From positions 49,350,214 through 49,414,213 of the forward strand of contig NC_091017.1 of the NCBI RefSeq assembly GCF_041296385.1: a DNA stretch of 64,000 bases, given 5' to 3'. A program made the position numbers and the translations under genes. The notes under the pieces were generated by a model. That model was given only the letters and a program-made list of their open reading frames with translations. It did no database searches and was not told the origin of the DNA. Shown here piece after piece: positions 13,801 to 24,400 of this stretch (positions are counted from its first letter, which is position 1; the number at the start of each line of letters is the position of its first letter). The stretch is from Aphelocoma coerulescens (lineage: Eukaryota > Chordata > Aves > Passeriformes > Corvidae).

Positions 13801-16800
13801 CAGTATTTCATGCTGTGGCTCAAAATCATTGTAACCTGACAGGAACACAGCCTGCCCCCATAAAGAGGAGTACCTCCCTAAAGGCCCAATACCTGCATGC
13901 CCTTGCTCTGGTGCTTTATGTTCACTTTTCCAAGAATCAAACTGGATAGGGGAACCAGTCTGACTGAGAACTTTTCTTTTGGTTGGGTTATTTTTAAGTC
14001 AGATAGATGCCTGGATCTACACTCAAAAAAACCAGTTATTTGTTTCAAAATCTAGGCCACAGGAACTTACAGATTATGGAGAAGAAAATACCACCTGCTC
14101 CAGCAGTAAGCTCCACCTACTTCAAGTGAGGGAAAACTGTGAGCTTAAGCATAATTTTATTCCAAGGAGTAAAACATCACTTTGTTTTGAACTTGGTGGT
14201 TTTATCTGAAATGATTAAAACAACTTATTTCTGCTATTGATCCAATATGAATTTAAATACATGTAACCAAGGCTTAACATGTATTTGATCACTACTACTA
14301 AACGTCCAAGTAAAAGCAAAGTTTGGCTGCAGAAGACTCCAGGCACACAATCAGCAAACTGACAAATAAAACCATCTTTGGAAATAACATTATTTTTTTG
14401 TCCAAATTTCTTGTCAGAGTTTTACTGCTTCTATTATGCCTAATAATTTATGCAACATATGGACATCTTCTCTTGTATAAAAACTGCAATTACTGGGAAC
14501 TAACAAATATTCTAATCTAAAACCAGGACATTCTAAAATATTACCTCCATTTGCACCTCAGGCATTCATTTAAGAAATTCACCTCAACACATAACAATGA
14601 AACACCTTCTGTTTTCCCCAACATTTGCAAATGATAATGCAGTGAGGCAGGTGTGAAAATCTTAAGAGATAACACCAATTGCTCTTGATTATTTCATATT
14701 TATGCCCATCTTGGGCAATCTTACTGTATCAATGGGCACATCTCCAGTGACAAAAGGCTGAGAGAGTTGGAATTGTTCAGCCTGGAGAAGACTCCAGGGA
14801 GACCTTAGAGCATCCTTCCAGGACCTACAAGGGGCCTTCAAGAGAGCTGGAGAGGAACTTTTTACATGGGCATGTAGAGATGGGACAAGGGGAATGGCTT
14901 TAAACTGAAAGAGGGTAGAGTAAGACTAGATGCTAGGAAGAAATTCTTTACTATAAAGAAAAGAATGGTGGTCAGACCCTGGCACACGTTTCCCAGAGAA
15001 GCTGTGGATGCCCTGGAAGTGTTCCAGGCCAGGTTGGATGGGGCTTTGAGCAACCTGGTCTAGTGGAAGGTGTCCCTGTTCATGGCAGGGGGGTTGGGAA
15101 CTAGATGATCTTCAAGGTCCCTTCCAAACCAAACCATTCTATGATTCTTTGAACAAGAGACAGAAAATAGATGTTTAGTACCTCAGGGAAGGTACTGTTG
15201 GTGAAGAAGTGAACAGGATTCACTAGGTTTCCAATTTCAATTTGAAGTTTCAAGAGCTTATCCAGACTAAATCTCTCTGTGATTACTGACAATTTTCAAA
15301 AACTTTCATGAAAGTACATCTTTCTGACAAACAAATGAAGGTAGATTTTTTTATGCTACATGTTTACTAATCCTCTTAGCAATCATGCCTACTAATTAGT
15401 GTGATCTTGCATCACATTAGAATTCTCTGTCTTTTAAAAAACAGACACGGCCATTTCCTTCACACAGAAAGTCAAAAATCTCCCAAGAACAGTAATACCT
15501 TAATTTTAGGCATAGCTGCTTATCTCTGGTTTACCTGCACACACACACTGACCTGCTTTATTAGTAGAAATACAGGGGAAAAAAGTCCAAAGCTGAAACC
15601 AAGAATCTAGCTGGTAGATAAACTTTCCATCCTTCCAACTTCACAACTCAAGAAGTAAATAAAAAGATGCAAGACTGAAGCTTGCAAGAATTCACAAACA
15701 ATGTATTATCTTTTCCCTATTCTCAAAAAATTTTAAGTGTTAACAGTTATAATCAAACAACTTATGGTTATCATGCTTCTGCCCTTCCTCCCTCAAACTC
15801 TGGTAGGTACCTTATTGCTCCATATTTCACCACATCCTCCTGCACCATACTCTTGCAGAAGGACTGCAGAGAGCACACAGCACCTTTTCCAGGTGTTTAA
15901 ATCAGCTGAAGAGAAAAAATTATCTTGGCCTATTTTCCTGCTGTTCCCTAACGCAGAACTGCATACACACATACCTAATTCTCCCATGGAGGACATTTCA
16001 AAGCTCTTTCTAAAATGGATTAAATAGATTAAACACTTATACACATACCACAATCAGGCAAAGGAAACAGATGGAAACATTTTTTATTGAAACAAGGTAA
16101 GTAAAAATTAAATTGAAGACCAAATAGTAATTTGGCAGGGTACTTCACTGAAGGGAGAGTACCATTCTTCAATCATCTGTGCTGTCGTTGTCAATCTATG
16201 CTACAAACACATTACAATAGCCTAAAATATCTGGGAAAGGCCTCAGAAGCTTCGAATTTATTACCCAAATGAAAATATGATGATAACGCTTTCTCACTAA
16301 CATGTTTCAATGACTTAATATAATTACTAAAAACTCTTTTCTGCAAGTATTGTATTTAAAGAGGGCCACCTAAAGCCCTACTTGTAATAATACCACCACA
16401 TGTGCCACAAAACAGTACTCCTTCAGATGAAGGTTTTTGTTACAGACAATCGACATTTTTAAGTCAATCAACTTTGAAAGCATTCCTTGCAGAACCTCTT
16501 CAGAGTGACACCGCTCAGTATTTTCTCTCTCTATTCACAGCAAAAACTTGAGTGAAGAAAATCTAGGCTTTTTATCAAGCAAATTCAGAGTTAAAAACCC
16601 ATTCCCATTTTGGGTTCATCTTTCATGTACCGTGTCTATCAATAGAGAGAAGTCAAAATGTCCTGAAAATCTGTTTTTCTGGATGCCTTAGGATTTCCTA
16701 GGTATCATTCTCATCAAAGGTCTCCATGTACTCCTTGAAGTTCCTTGAAGTACAGGCTAATCTCCATTTCTGGTCTCATGTTCCATGTTCATCTTACTGG

Positions 16801-19800
16801 CTGTCTTACCTCAGAAATATTTCCTTTCAAAATTTGGTATAACATAAATTAACCTGTATGTCCTTCCAGTGAAACCAATGCAATAACTTTACATTGTCAT
16901 AACACAATGCACAGCCTAACACAGGGCACAAGCTCACAGTGACATCAAAATAGCTAAAATTTTGCCGTAGTTATGACCCTGAACTATCTGCAAATATCAA
17001 AAAATGGCAAAGATATGGCTCAAATTCACTGGGAGTAAAGTGCAGAAGATAAAACAGTACCTCATTACTCTTTTTATTAAAAAACACAAAAGAAATGTTC
17101 TTTGTCAAGCCTTTTTATTAAAAAACACAAAAGAAATGTTCTTTGTCAAGTGTGAGTCTTGTGTAACATTAGGTCAGTAATTAGTAAGTTTTATTCTGTG
17201 ACAAAATATCTAGTTTTCCCACAGAGATAAGCTTAAATGCCAGATACAGGATTTTTGGAAATTAAAAATGTGATGCCTACAAGCTCATAAAGCTCTGCAG
17301 AAGTAATCTAGAAGAATCCATTATCAAAACCCAGAATAATACTCCAACTCCCAGATTCTGAGAATATCCACAAAAAATGGAAAATGTTTTACAGAACAAA
17401 TAGTTTAAAATATACATTCTGTGTGTCCATGTGAGGCAAAAAGCTCCAGCACTATCACATAAAATCTCACAGCTTTGCTGTGTTCCAAGTCAAATCAGTG
17501 TGCTCTTGCTTTTCCCAACTGAGATAAAGGAGTCTATTTTAGTTAAAGAAGCCAACGTTTACTACTAAAGGTACATTTTGCTTGCAGTCAAAAATATGTT
17601 TGCTACAGTAGTTTAATCTTTAATTTATTTCAAGTGAGTAACTTTCTTTGAATTTTTGCTTGCAAAGTAATCTGTCTTCCATCAATGAGAATCTGTGCAA
17701 ATTATTAAAATACAAAGGTTTTCAAAGCAATGCTGTTCCTAACTTCCTTCGTTTATATTTGACTTCAGGCTTATTTAATACGCTCCCATGTAGATAAAAG
17801 TAGCACAATTCTATTTTCATGCTGGGTGGCCAAAAGGTTAACCGTCAGGTTCCCAGTGTGGGAAAATCCCAAAGTAGACAAAATTGTTTTGATGCTTACT
17901 GAAGTTATATTTCTAGCAGACTACTTAGATGTAGCACAGCTAACAATTCTGTTAGTTGATCCCACTTCACTGAGATAAGGACATTATTATATTAAAGTAT
18001 TTACAAGCATAGGAAGCTGGAATGTGTTTAAAATGCTGTAAAGAGGGCCACATTCAGGTATAACTCTGTTACAGGAAATCCTTGGGGTAACTAATGTATC
18101 AGTCCTTGCATTAGTTTCACACAAGAGCCACTTCGCCTATAGCAGTTCTTCAAGAAGCTTTAGTCAGGATGTATATCCAGCTCCAGATGTTCATATGCTT
18201 CACTGCATGCAACCCTAAAACACACTAGTAGCTGATCTGTCCGTCCCAAACATGTGCCATCCTTTTTTAACATTATGAAGAACACAGAATTAATGACGAA
18301 AGATAAACCTTCCTTTTCCTTCAGCATGGCTCTCACTACACCTGGCTGGCAAGCAGTATCCTTCCCAGGATTACACTGGTAAGGAACTTCACATATGACC
18401 AGCCAAAGAGCAAACCATCTTCCTACATTTGGCAACTGACCTACGACATGAAATGCACAATACTTATGAAATAGCATTTGCTGCAAGTGGCTTTTGGAAA
18501 AGTGATGCTTATGCATCTTTTGGAGCAGCATCCTCTTTGAGCAGGCAGGAGAGTCTCCTCCCGAGGGGAGCTTCCCTTACTTTTTGGAGGTAAAGTCATG
18601 TTCTTCATTTCACAGAGATGGAAATACATGACATAATGCACTTAGAAATGTGCTGCAACAAAAACACTTGAACCATTGAGTATTTTCACAAAGTGGGAGT
18701 TTGACAGTACTGCTGAGGTACTAGGAAAAGACCCTTTGGAAACATCTGAGGTATGTAGCTTCCTCCTCCTGGAAATGAAATGTGCCTTCAAGAAATGTGA
18801 TAAAGTACACATTCTGTGTCTGTCTCTCCCTGCCCCTCTTTAAATTCCTAAATCATCTCTGAAGGAAGTGATTCTCAGAGACTATCCCAAAAAATTAAAT
18901 AGTGGTCTGGAGTTCACTACCTTTACATAATGACAACATCATTACATAAAAGATCTCTTAGGAGTACAAAGAGGCATCATTGGTATTTCCAAGACCATTT
19001 TAGTAAGTTTTACTAATGACACTGAACTTCTGGAAGTAAGGAACTCGAAGACAAGTATTATCTCCTCTGAGGAACTCTGTCACTCTGTCAAAATAACAGT
19101 TCTTTCAAAGAGATTCCTTCTCTGCACAACCATCTCCTAGAGTTTAAAGGAGCTGTCTGCTAGTGGAGCTGCCCCAGTCTTCACCAAAATCTTCAGACAC
19201 AAAACTAGAAGCTCTGAGTGCAGAATTTTACTTTGGTTCTGATATGTTCTGTGGCAGCACCCCTGGAATTAAAACTGCTGGTTTATTATAGTGTCCAAGA
19301 TTTCACTCCAAGTAATCATTATAAAGCCCTCGGGTCTAGAGCTATTCTCAGAAAGCATCTGGGAAAAGGTAATCCTGTAAGGAGCTTATCTTCATGCTGC
19401 TTCTGCAAAAAATCTTACTCTCCATCAGAACACCTCAAATGTTATGCTTGGTTAAGCAAGTGTACTTTTGCACTGATCACATGATCTTTGATCAGATAGT
19501 CTGCCACACCACACACCCCATGCTGGTGACACATTTCAGAGCTTACTTGACTTTTACCAAAGAGCATTTTCTTACTCATCTGTACATAAACTCACAAATC
19601 TGTTCCTCATCAGGTTTCATACTGTAACGATTTCATAGAACATGGAGACAGACAGGCAGACCATTTTGACACACTGTTTCTCTACAAGTCTCAAATACTT
19701 TTTTTTCCCAGTTACTCTCAAATGATGTGCCTCATTTCTGAACCGGTCAAAAAGGTGTCCCATCAACACCTGTGTCATCATCACTATTAGTCCTGGAATC

Positions 19801-22800
19801 TAAAAGCCCACTTAAAATTTCTTGGCTCATAAAACCTAGAAGACAAAGTAGTAGGACAAATCAGGACAAAGCAACCAACTATCAAGATATATATGAGAAC
19901 TTTATATACTTAAATATACTCTCACTACTGCCAAGCATTATTTCAACTCAGTGACAGAATCTGAAATCAGCTGTAGGGATATTAACTGGGACTAGCACAA
20001 TCCTCAAAATACTCTCATAGGCCATATGAACATTATCTGGAAGCAGGTGACCTGCCAGAAAAAAACCCTGTTCTTTGATAGTCAAAAGGTAAACTAGGTT
20101 AACCCCTCTTTTTCAGTGCTTGGGGGTATCAGAAAACTCTTCTACGGTCCACTGGAGCTGCCTGGATGAAACAAGGCCACTTCACTTATTACACATTTAC
20201 AAAAATTCCTCTAAAGAAGTAAGAAGGACGTATGGCTAGTACTAGGTATTGTACTGATTTTGGCTAGCATAGTTAACTTTCTTCACAGCAGCTGGTATGG
20301 TGCTATGCTTTGGATTTGTGACCAAAAGTGTTGATAACACAGAGATGTTTCAGCTATTGCTGAGCAGTGCTGGCACAGCGTCATGGCTCATCCTGCTTCT
20401 CACATTGTCCCATCAGTGAGTCATCTGGAGGTGCACAAGAAGCTGGGAGGGAACGCAGCTGGGACAGCTGACCCCAACTTACCAAAGGAAGATTCCATAC
20501 CACACAATAATTGTGCTTGGTAATAAAAGCTTTGGGGAAGAAAGAGGAAATGGACACACACATTCAGTGTACTTGCCTTCCCAAGTCACCGTTACATGTA
20601 ATGGAGCTTTGGGAATGGCTGAACACCTGCCTGCCCACAGGAAGCAGTTAATCAATTCCTTGTTTTGCTTTATTTGCATGACTTATTTTCCTTTGCTTGT
20701 GTGGCGTTTGCTCTGCTTGTTAAACTGTCTCTATTTCAACCCACAAGTTTTTTTGCACTTCCAAGTCTCTTTGCCATCCCACTGCCGGAAGATGAGGGAG
20801 TGGCTGTATGGTACAAGTGTGGTGCCTGCTGGCCAAGGTTAACCACAATGCTACAGGTGAGACAGCCATAACTACCCTGAATACTCCTGAAATCTCTGAA
20901 TATCTGAATACTTTACACTCTGATACTGTTTTCAGTTATAAACACACTATGTCTTAACCTTTAAAAATGAAATTATCCATCATCAATGTTTCAGAATGGA
21001 TTTTTTTTTTTAATTAACACAAAAACTATGGGAGGAAATAGATTTCCCCCCCACAACATCTACAAAAAATTTAAGACTCTCTGTCAAGTCTATGTTTATA
21101 CAAGTCCATACATTACAGCTGTCTACATTTTAAAGGAAAGGATTTCAGGTTTTGCAAGGGCTGGTGCCTTTACTGTCAGTACTGGGGTCTTTTTTAGTGG
21201 TTATTCTGTCCCCCAGGGATGATGCAAGAAACATTCAGTGTAATTGCTCCTACCAGCTGCTGTAGATCTCTTTACCAAGATACTGACAGCAGAGACACCA
21301 TTTCCTGCTTCCAATGATCTCAGTAAATAGCATTTGGGAAAACATGCTGCTGGAGGAAAGGCTAAGGAAGAAGCACACAAATTAAAATATTCAGATGAAG
21401 TAAAAGACTGTGGCTTGGATGGAGGGAGGAAAAAGAAAATGCATTATTTGCTTTGGTGGAATGAAAAGCAGCCTGTCACTGGAAATGAAATGAGGAATTA
21501 GGGAAATAGGAAAGTGGGGTAAGGGTAAACCTAGAAAACCCCAGAAAACAGTGCCAGACTTTGTGCATCAGGAATAAAGAAACAACCAAAAGTAGCTGGA
21601 GAGGATCCCAAGATACTTGAGCCTCATCATTCTTTGCTGGTCAGTACCTGATAAAACTGTAAAAATATCCTAGAAAAACATGCATCACAGTTCCATCAAA
21701 CTCATCTATACAGAAGCTGCAGGTTATGATTCTCCAATGATTACTCTAAACACACTCTGCAGTAGATCCAAGAGCTCCAACCTTGATCCTAGTAAGACTG
21801 GCATCTTTATGACTTTTCGTGACAGAATTTTCTACTTTCAAAGTAATCAGACATTTTAAACTGTTAAAATCTATTAGAGTTGAAAACTCAGCACTCAAAA
21901 TTAGGAATTAAAAAAGTTACTGCCACTCAGGCAACACTAATTCAGCCTTCTAACAAAGGATGTTACAATACAATACCATTGCAGAATACCATGAATACCA
22001 TTCAATGCAATTTGAACATAATATTTGCACCTTTTTTTCCATCTCTGGAAATGTTTTAGAAATCTGTAGTGAAAGAGTTGGTGCTCATCACAGGTCTAGA
22101 GAGCAATTACAAATGGATCACAGATAGAGCTCATGGTCAAACTATTCTTGCTGGTTCCCCATCTAGCTCTGGTTTCGAACTACGATCTTTCCCCACAAGC
22201 CATTGGGCAGGACAAGAGTCAATAATAGAAAAAGCACATGAACCCTCTACCTCAGACCAAAAATTCCACAGCTATTTGATCCTCATTTTTAGGGGGCTTC
22301 AACTGAAAGGATATTTTCTCAGGAATCCTGAGCATACACACATGCAATTTCAAATCAGTTACATCAATCATTCAAAAATAAAAACCTGGAACATAAAACT
22401 AATATTCTCAGATGTCAGTCTGGATTTGGTCCACACAATCTGAACAGACATATTTATTTCAAGTTAATCTTTCAAATTTTCTGCTATGCAAATAGAAAAC
22501 CAAATTAGAGCCCTTTTCCACACAGAAGAAAGTTGTTTGGCTTCAAGACAGTGTTTGTCTTCAAAAAATAGTTATAGACAGGTATTACATTTTATAATTG
22601 TTTTTAGTTTTACATTAATTTAAACTTAGGCCTTAATTTTCAACCTCAATGCTTTTATAGTGATGCGTGTGAAAATTCATAATCGTACATCCAAGTAAAT
22701 TCATTGACTTTTCAAAGGTGCAGCAGCAATACTTCCCTTTCAAGAAAACTGACAATTAAGACTGGATAAGTAAAACAGTGTAAATTTTTGTCAAATCAAA

Positions 22801-24008
22801 ACACTGAAAAACTGAAATAGTTTGTCTTCAGTCCTCTGTGCCACAGTAACACATTCCAGACACAAGACCATGAATAATCAAAAATACTAGATTCAATTTG
22901 CCTTCACAAAGGATGCTGCCAACAGAATCTGCCCTTCAGCTAATGATGCAGGGCAAAAGGGCTAACAACATTCATACTTAAGCACTAGGCCTCCACTACA
23001 AAAATGTTGACCCTGTTCTCAAAGACAGTATAAAATAAACTCGGTATAGACAAAGCAGGCCATTTGCACCACTGATTTCCAGTCTTAGCAGATGCCACTC
23101 TGACAAACTGCCTAATCACAGCTCTCGACATTTTTAAATGAAAAAAACCCCAGTGCTATCATTACCATATGTTACATATGCTGTGGTGCAGGAGTTCATC
23201 CCTATCACAGCAAACTTCATTTTCCAGGTTAACGTCAACTGTTTCTTGCTACCCCTGGTTGCTCAACCGGTGTTTTCGCTGAATTAGTCCAACTGAACCG
23301 TTATTTGTCTCAATACTGTCACTTCTTACGAAGTTCAGTGTAAACCTTTCACTCTACATGAAATTTCATATAAGAAAGATAACTGTCCTGAGTATAAACC
23401 GAAACTCAGGGTTTGCGCTGCCCGGAGCTGTTCCATTTGCAAACCACCGTCTTCTATTAAAGAAAGATTCGACTAGGACAGCACCACAGGCGAAACGCAG
23501 AGTTCACACTGCGAGGCGCAGCCAAGGCGCGCCCGTGCCCGCGGCCGCGCTCCGGGGACAGCCCGTCTCTCCCGACGGGTGACAGCTCCCGCTGCGGCCC
23601 TGCCTCGCCTCCCGGCCCGGAGCTGGCTCCACGCAGGGTCACCTCTGCGCCCTCCCGGAGAGCCGCCCCTGGCAGAGCCGGTTCCCTGCGAAGGGGCGCG
23701 CACACACCTACCGTCACCGTCTCCTTGGCAGCGGCCGCCACGGGGATGGGGAGCAGCGCCCTGGCCCCGCCCGGCTCGGCGGCTGCCGGCTCCCGGGAGG
23801 GCTCCCGCCGCCGCTCGGACAGCCGGTACCCCGCGAACCCGGCGAGAGCCGCCCCCGCCGCCGCCCAGCCCAGCTCCCGCCGCCACCGCCGCGGCCCCGC
23901 CGCCCCGGCCCCGCCGCCGCCGCCGCCCCACAGCCGCCGGGCCGGCGGAGCGCCGGGCGCGGGCCCCAGGCGGCGGCGCCACCGCAGGAGGGAGCGCAGG
24001 GCGGCCAT
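1788..24008 (-). CDS. MICU3: MICU3, mitochondrial calcium uptake family member 3 (exons 1-6 of a longer gene)
   Basis: The coding sequence is a join of six exons read right to left: 24008-23712, 11305-11152, 7531-7500, 6710-6632, 3274-3227, 1870-1788. All junctions are GT-AG and phases agree, giving 231 residues. Seen: an Arg-rich N-terminus with a small hydrophobic stretch at about residues 47-61 (mitochondrial targeting or anchor), the MICU-family segment LLPIPVAAAAKETVT, then a conserved core including GQLYMTPYDFIQAV, PPVWKGSSKLFRNL and ISYTEYLFLLCILTK, and a canonical EF-hand loop DTDGNEMVDKKE (217-228, Ca-ligating D217, D219, N221, D225, E228). Known of the family: MICU proteins sit in the intermembrane space, dimerise with MICU1 and gate the MCU uniporter; MICU3 is enriched in nervous tissue. 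The KETV..DLEDL and VWKGSSKLFRNL segments fit MICU3 better than MICU1 or MICU2. The C-terminal half, including the second functional EF-hand, lies beyond position 1. Identification is from memory of the human protein. Confidence 0.95.
1871..3226 (-). other. MICU3: MICU3 intron 5
   Basis: 1356 bp. It holds a short AT-rich tandem repeat (3042-3079) and an opposite-strand open frame (2399-2677) treated under findings; nothing else recognised. Confidence 0.85.
3042..3079. repeat. Short tandem repeat, about 12-bp unit
   Basis: Three adjacent near-copies of a 12-13 bp unit of the form AAAGCATTTATT (first copy AAAGCCTTTATTT). It lies about 150 bp from MICU3 exon 5 on its downstream side. Likely neutral replication slippage. 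Confidence 0.8.
3227..3274 (-). CDS. MICU3: MICU3 exon 5, residues 188-203 plus a split Lys
   Basis: 48 nt, phase 1 in and out. The acceptor CTTCAG is preceded by a run of 15 T on the coding strand (3282-3296), a strong polypyrimidine tract; the donor is GTAAGT. It reads (G)VISYTEYLFLLCILT(K), part of the helical lobe before the first EF-hand. Confidence 0.95.
3275..6631 (-). other. MICU3: MICU3 intron 4
   Basis: 3.36 kb of AT-rich intronic sequence. Exon 4 and exon 5 join in phase with no residue missing, so no extra coding exon is expected here. I recognise no repeat family or RNA gene. Confidence 0.8.
6632..6710 (-). CDS. MICU3: MICU3 exon 4, residues 162-187 plus a split Gly
   Basis: 79 nt, phase 0 in and phase 1 out, between a TTTTTTAG acceptor and a GTGATT donor. 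It reads ELNQILMETPPVWKGSSKLF and then RNLNEK, near-identical to the mammalian sequence. Confidence 0.95.
6711..7499 (-). other. MICU3: MICU3 intron 3
   Basis: 789 bp between the microexon and exon 4. An A-run at about 7178-7190 is the only notable feature. Confidence 0.85.
7500..7531 (-). CDS. MICU3: MICU3 exon 3, 32-nt microexon (residues 151-161)
   Basis: Only 32 nt, between a pyrimidine-rich acceptor (TTTTGTTGCAG) and a GTGGGC donor. With the C carried over from exon 2 it reads HAKKWRSLSKQ, matching the mammalian VAKTWKSLSKQ. It restores phase exactly between exon 2 (phase 1 out) and exon 4 (phase 0 in), which is strong evidence that it is real despite its size. Skipping it would shift the frame. 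Confidence 0.92.
7532..11151 (-). other. MICU3: MICU3 intron 2
   Basis: 3.62 kb, AT-rich, with simple A-runs (for example about 10151-10166). No recognisable repeat, exon or RNA gene. Confidence 0.8.
11152..11305 (-). CDS. MICU3: MICU3 exon 2, residues 100-150
   Basis: 154 nt, phase 0 in and phase 1 out, between a TTTGTAG acceptor and a GTAAGC donor. The translation runs from VTENRSDLEDLHLYATPREQ through EGQLYMTPYDFIQAVTSDEPK and aligns by eye with the mammalian MICU3 segment SRERRFRLFASIECEGQLFMTPYDFILAVTTDEPK. This begins the conserved MICU core. Confidence 0.95.
14738..15150 (+). mobile_element. CR1 LINE, truncated 3' end
   Basis: About 410 bp with the familiar avian CR1 3' region: GGCTGAGAGAGTTGGAATTG, then GTTCAGCCTGGAGAAGA, AAGAAATTCTTTACT, CCCAGAGAAGCTGTGGATG, CCAGGTTGGATGGGGCTTTG, AACTAGATGATCTTCAAGGT and the terminal CCATTCTATGATTCTTT. 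CR1 has no poly(A) tail and ends in short ATTCTATG-type repeats, as here. It is 5' truncated and carries no reverse transcriptase. Several indels against the consensus I recall suggest an old insertion. Orientation is opposite to MICU3. Confidence 0.95.
17070..17150. repeat. Perfect 40-bp tandem duplication (period 41)
   Basis: Positions 17070-17109 and 17111-17150 are identical over 40 bases, starting CTTTTTATTAAAAAACAC and ending GTTCTTTGTCAAG, with one base between. Zero divergence implies a recent local duplication, or possibly an assembly artefact. Confidence 0.95.
20250..20855 (+). mobile_element. Solo LTR of an avian endogenous retrovirus
   Basis: About 606 bp resembling a common avian LTR. 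Recognisable blocks in order: TTGGCTAGCATAGTTAAC, TTCTTCACAGCAGCTGGTATGG, GTTGATAACACAGAGATG, AGGTGCACAAGAAGCTGGGA, GGGACAGCTGACCCCAACTT, a TATA-like AATAAAAGC, GAATGGCTGAACACCTGCC, AATTCCTTGTTTTGCTTT, TTAAACTGTCTCTATTTCAA and a terminal CCAAGGTTAACCACAATG. It starts TG and ends CA. Flanking GGTAT and GGTGA may be a decayed target duplication. No gag, pol or env is adjacent, so it is a recombined solo LTR. The family name and exact ends are from memory and uncertain. It is antisense to MICU3. Confidence 0.85.
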
Positions 24009-24400
24009 GGCCCCGCTCCGCCCCAGCGCCCGGCGCACCGAGCCCCCGGTGCCGGCAGAAGCCTCGCGAGAAGCGGGGAAGGGGTGGGGAACCGAGCGGG
24101 CCCTGCAGTCGCCGCCCCGCCCCGCGCCGCCGCCGGCCCGCCCGCGGGCACCGCTCCCGGCTCTCGGGACAGGCAGCGGCAGGCAGCGGGCCGTGCTGTG
24201 CCAGCGGCGGGGCGCGGCCAACGTAGCGGAGATACGAGGTGGCCAGACCAAACACGAGGAACCGGCACGGACCTGGGTCCGCGCAGTTTAAGCCAAAGTG
24301 CCTGGCAGGGTGATGCGTGAGAACTGCCGTGAGCGGAGCAGAGCTGTGCGTGGGCCTCGCTGCAGTTCTGCGCGCACGGAGGGTGCCGCGTGTGTTCAGC
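23500..24400 (-). promoter_or_regulatory. MICU3: CpG island and TATA-less promoter of MICU3
   Basis: A sharp rise in G+C and CpG density covers exon 1 and about 400 bp upstream of it, against AT-rich flanks. No TATA box is visible upstream of the start at 24008, consistent with a dispersed housekeeping-type promoter. Boundaries are by eye. The long overlapping open frames here (up to 329 codons) arise from base composition. Confidence 0.8.
23712..24008 (-). CDS. MICU3: MICU3 exon 1, initiator to residue 99
   Basis: Encodes residues 1-99. The start at 24008 reads MAALRSLLRW, matching the MAALR start of the mammalian protein, in a strong context (GCCATGG). The reading frame is open upstream as far as 24251, so homology rather than a stop sets the start. 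The exon is very GC-rich, with a six-glycine run at residues 28-33 and many arginines. It ends ...KETVT at a GTAGGT donor (23711-23706), phase 0. The low-complexity N-terminus diverges from mammals; the LPIPVAAA-KETV segment near the exon end is the diagnostic part. Confidence 0.93.

Larger units (their letters stand above)
11306..23711 (-). other. MICU3: MICU3 intron 1 (12.4 kb)
   Basis: The longest intron, between the CpG-island first exon and the first conserved exon. It carries a plus-strand CR1 3' end (14738-15150), a 41-bp-period tandem duplication (17070-17150) and a plus-strand LTR (20250-20855), annotated separately. Elsewhere it is unremarkable AT-rich DNA. Because exon 1 ends and exon 2 begins in phase 0 with continuous homology, no coding exon is missing. 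Confidence 0.85.

Noticed and set aside
18160..18641. Minus-strand open frames of 123 and 66 codons in MICU3 intron 1
   Set aside because: No recognisable domain, no splice-consistent partner, and MICU3 exons 1 and 2 already join without a gap.
22069..22443. Plus-strand open frame of 124 codons
   Set aside because: No recognisable motif; it opens with a non-ATG codon region and sits in intronic AT-rich DNA. Probably chance.
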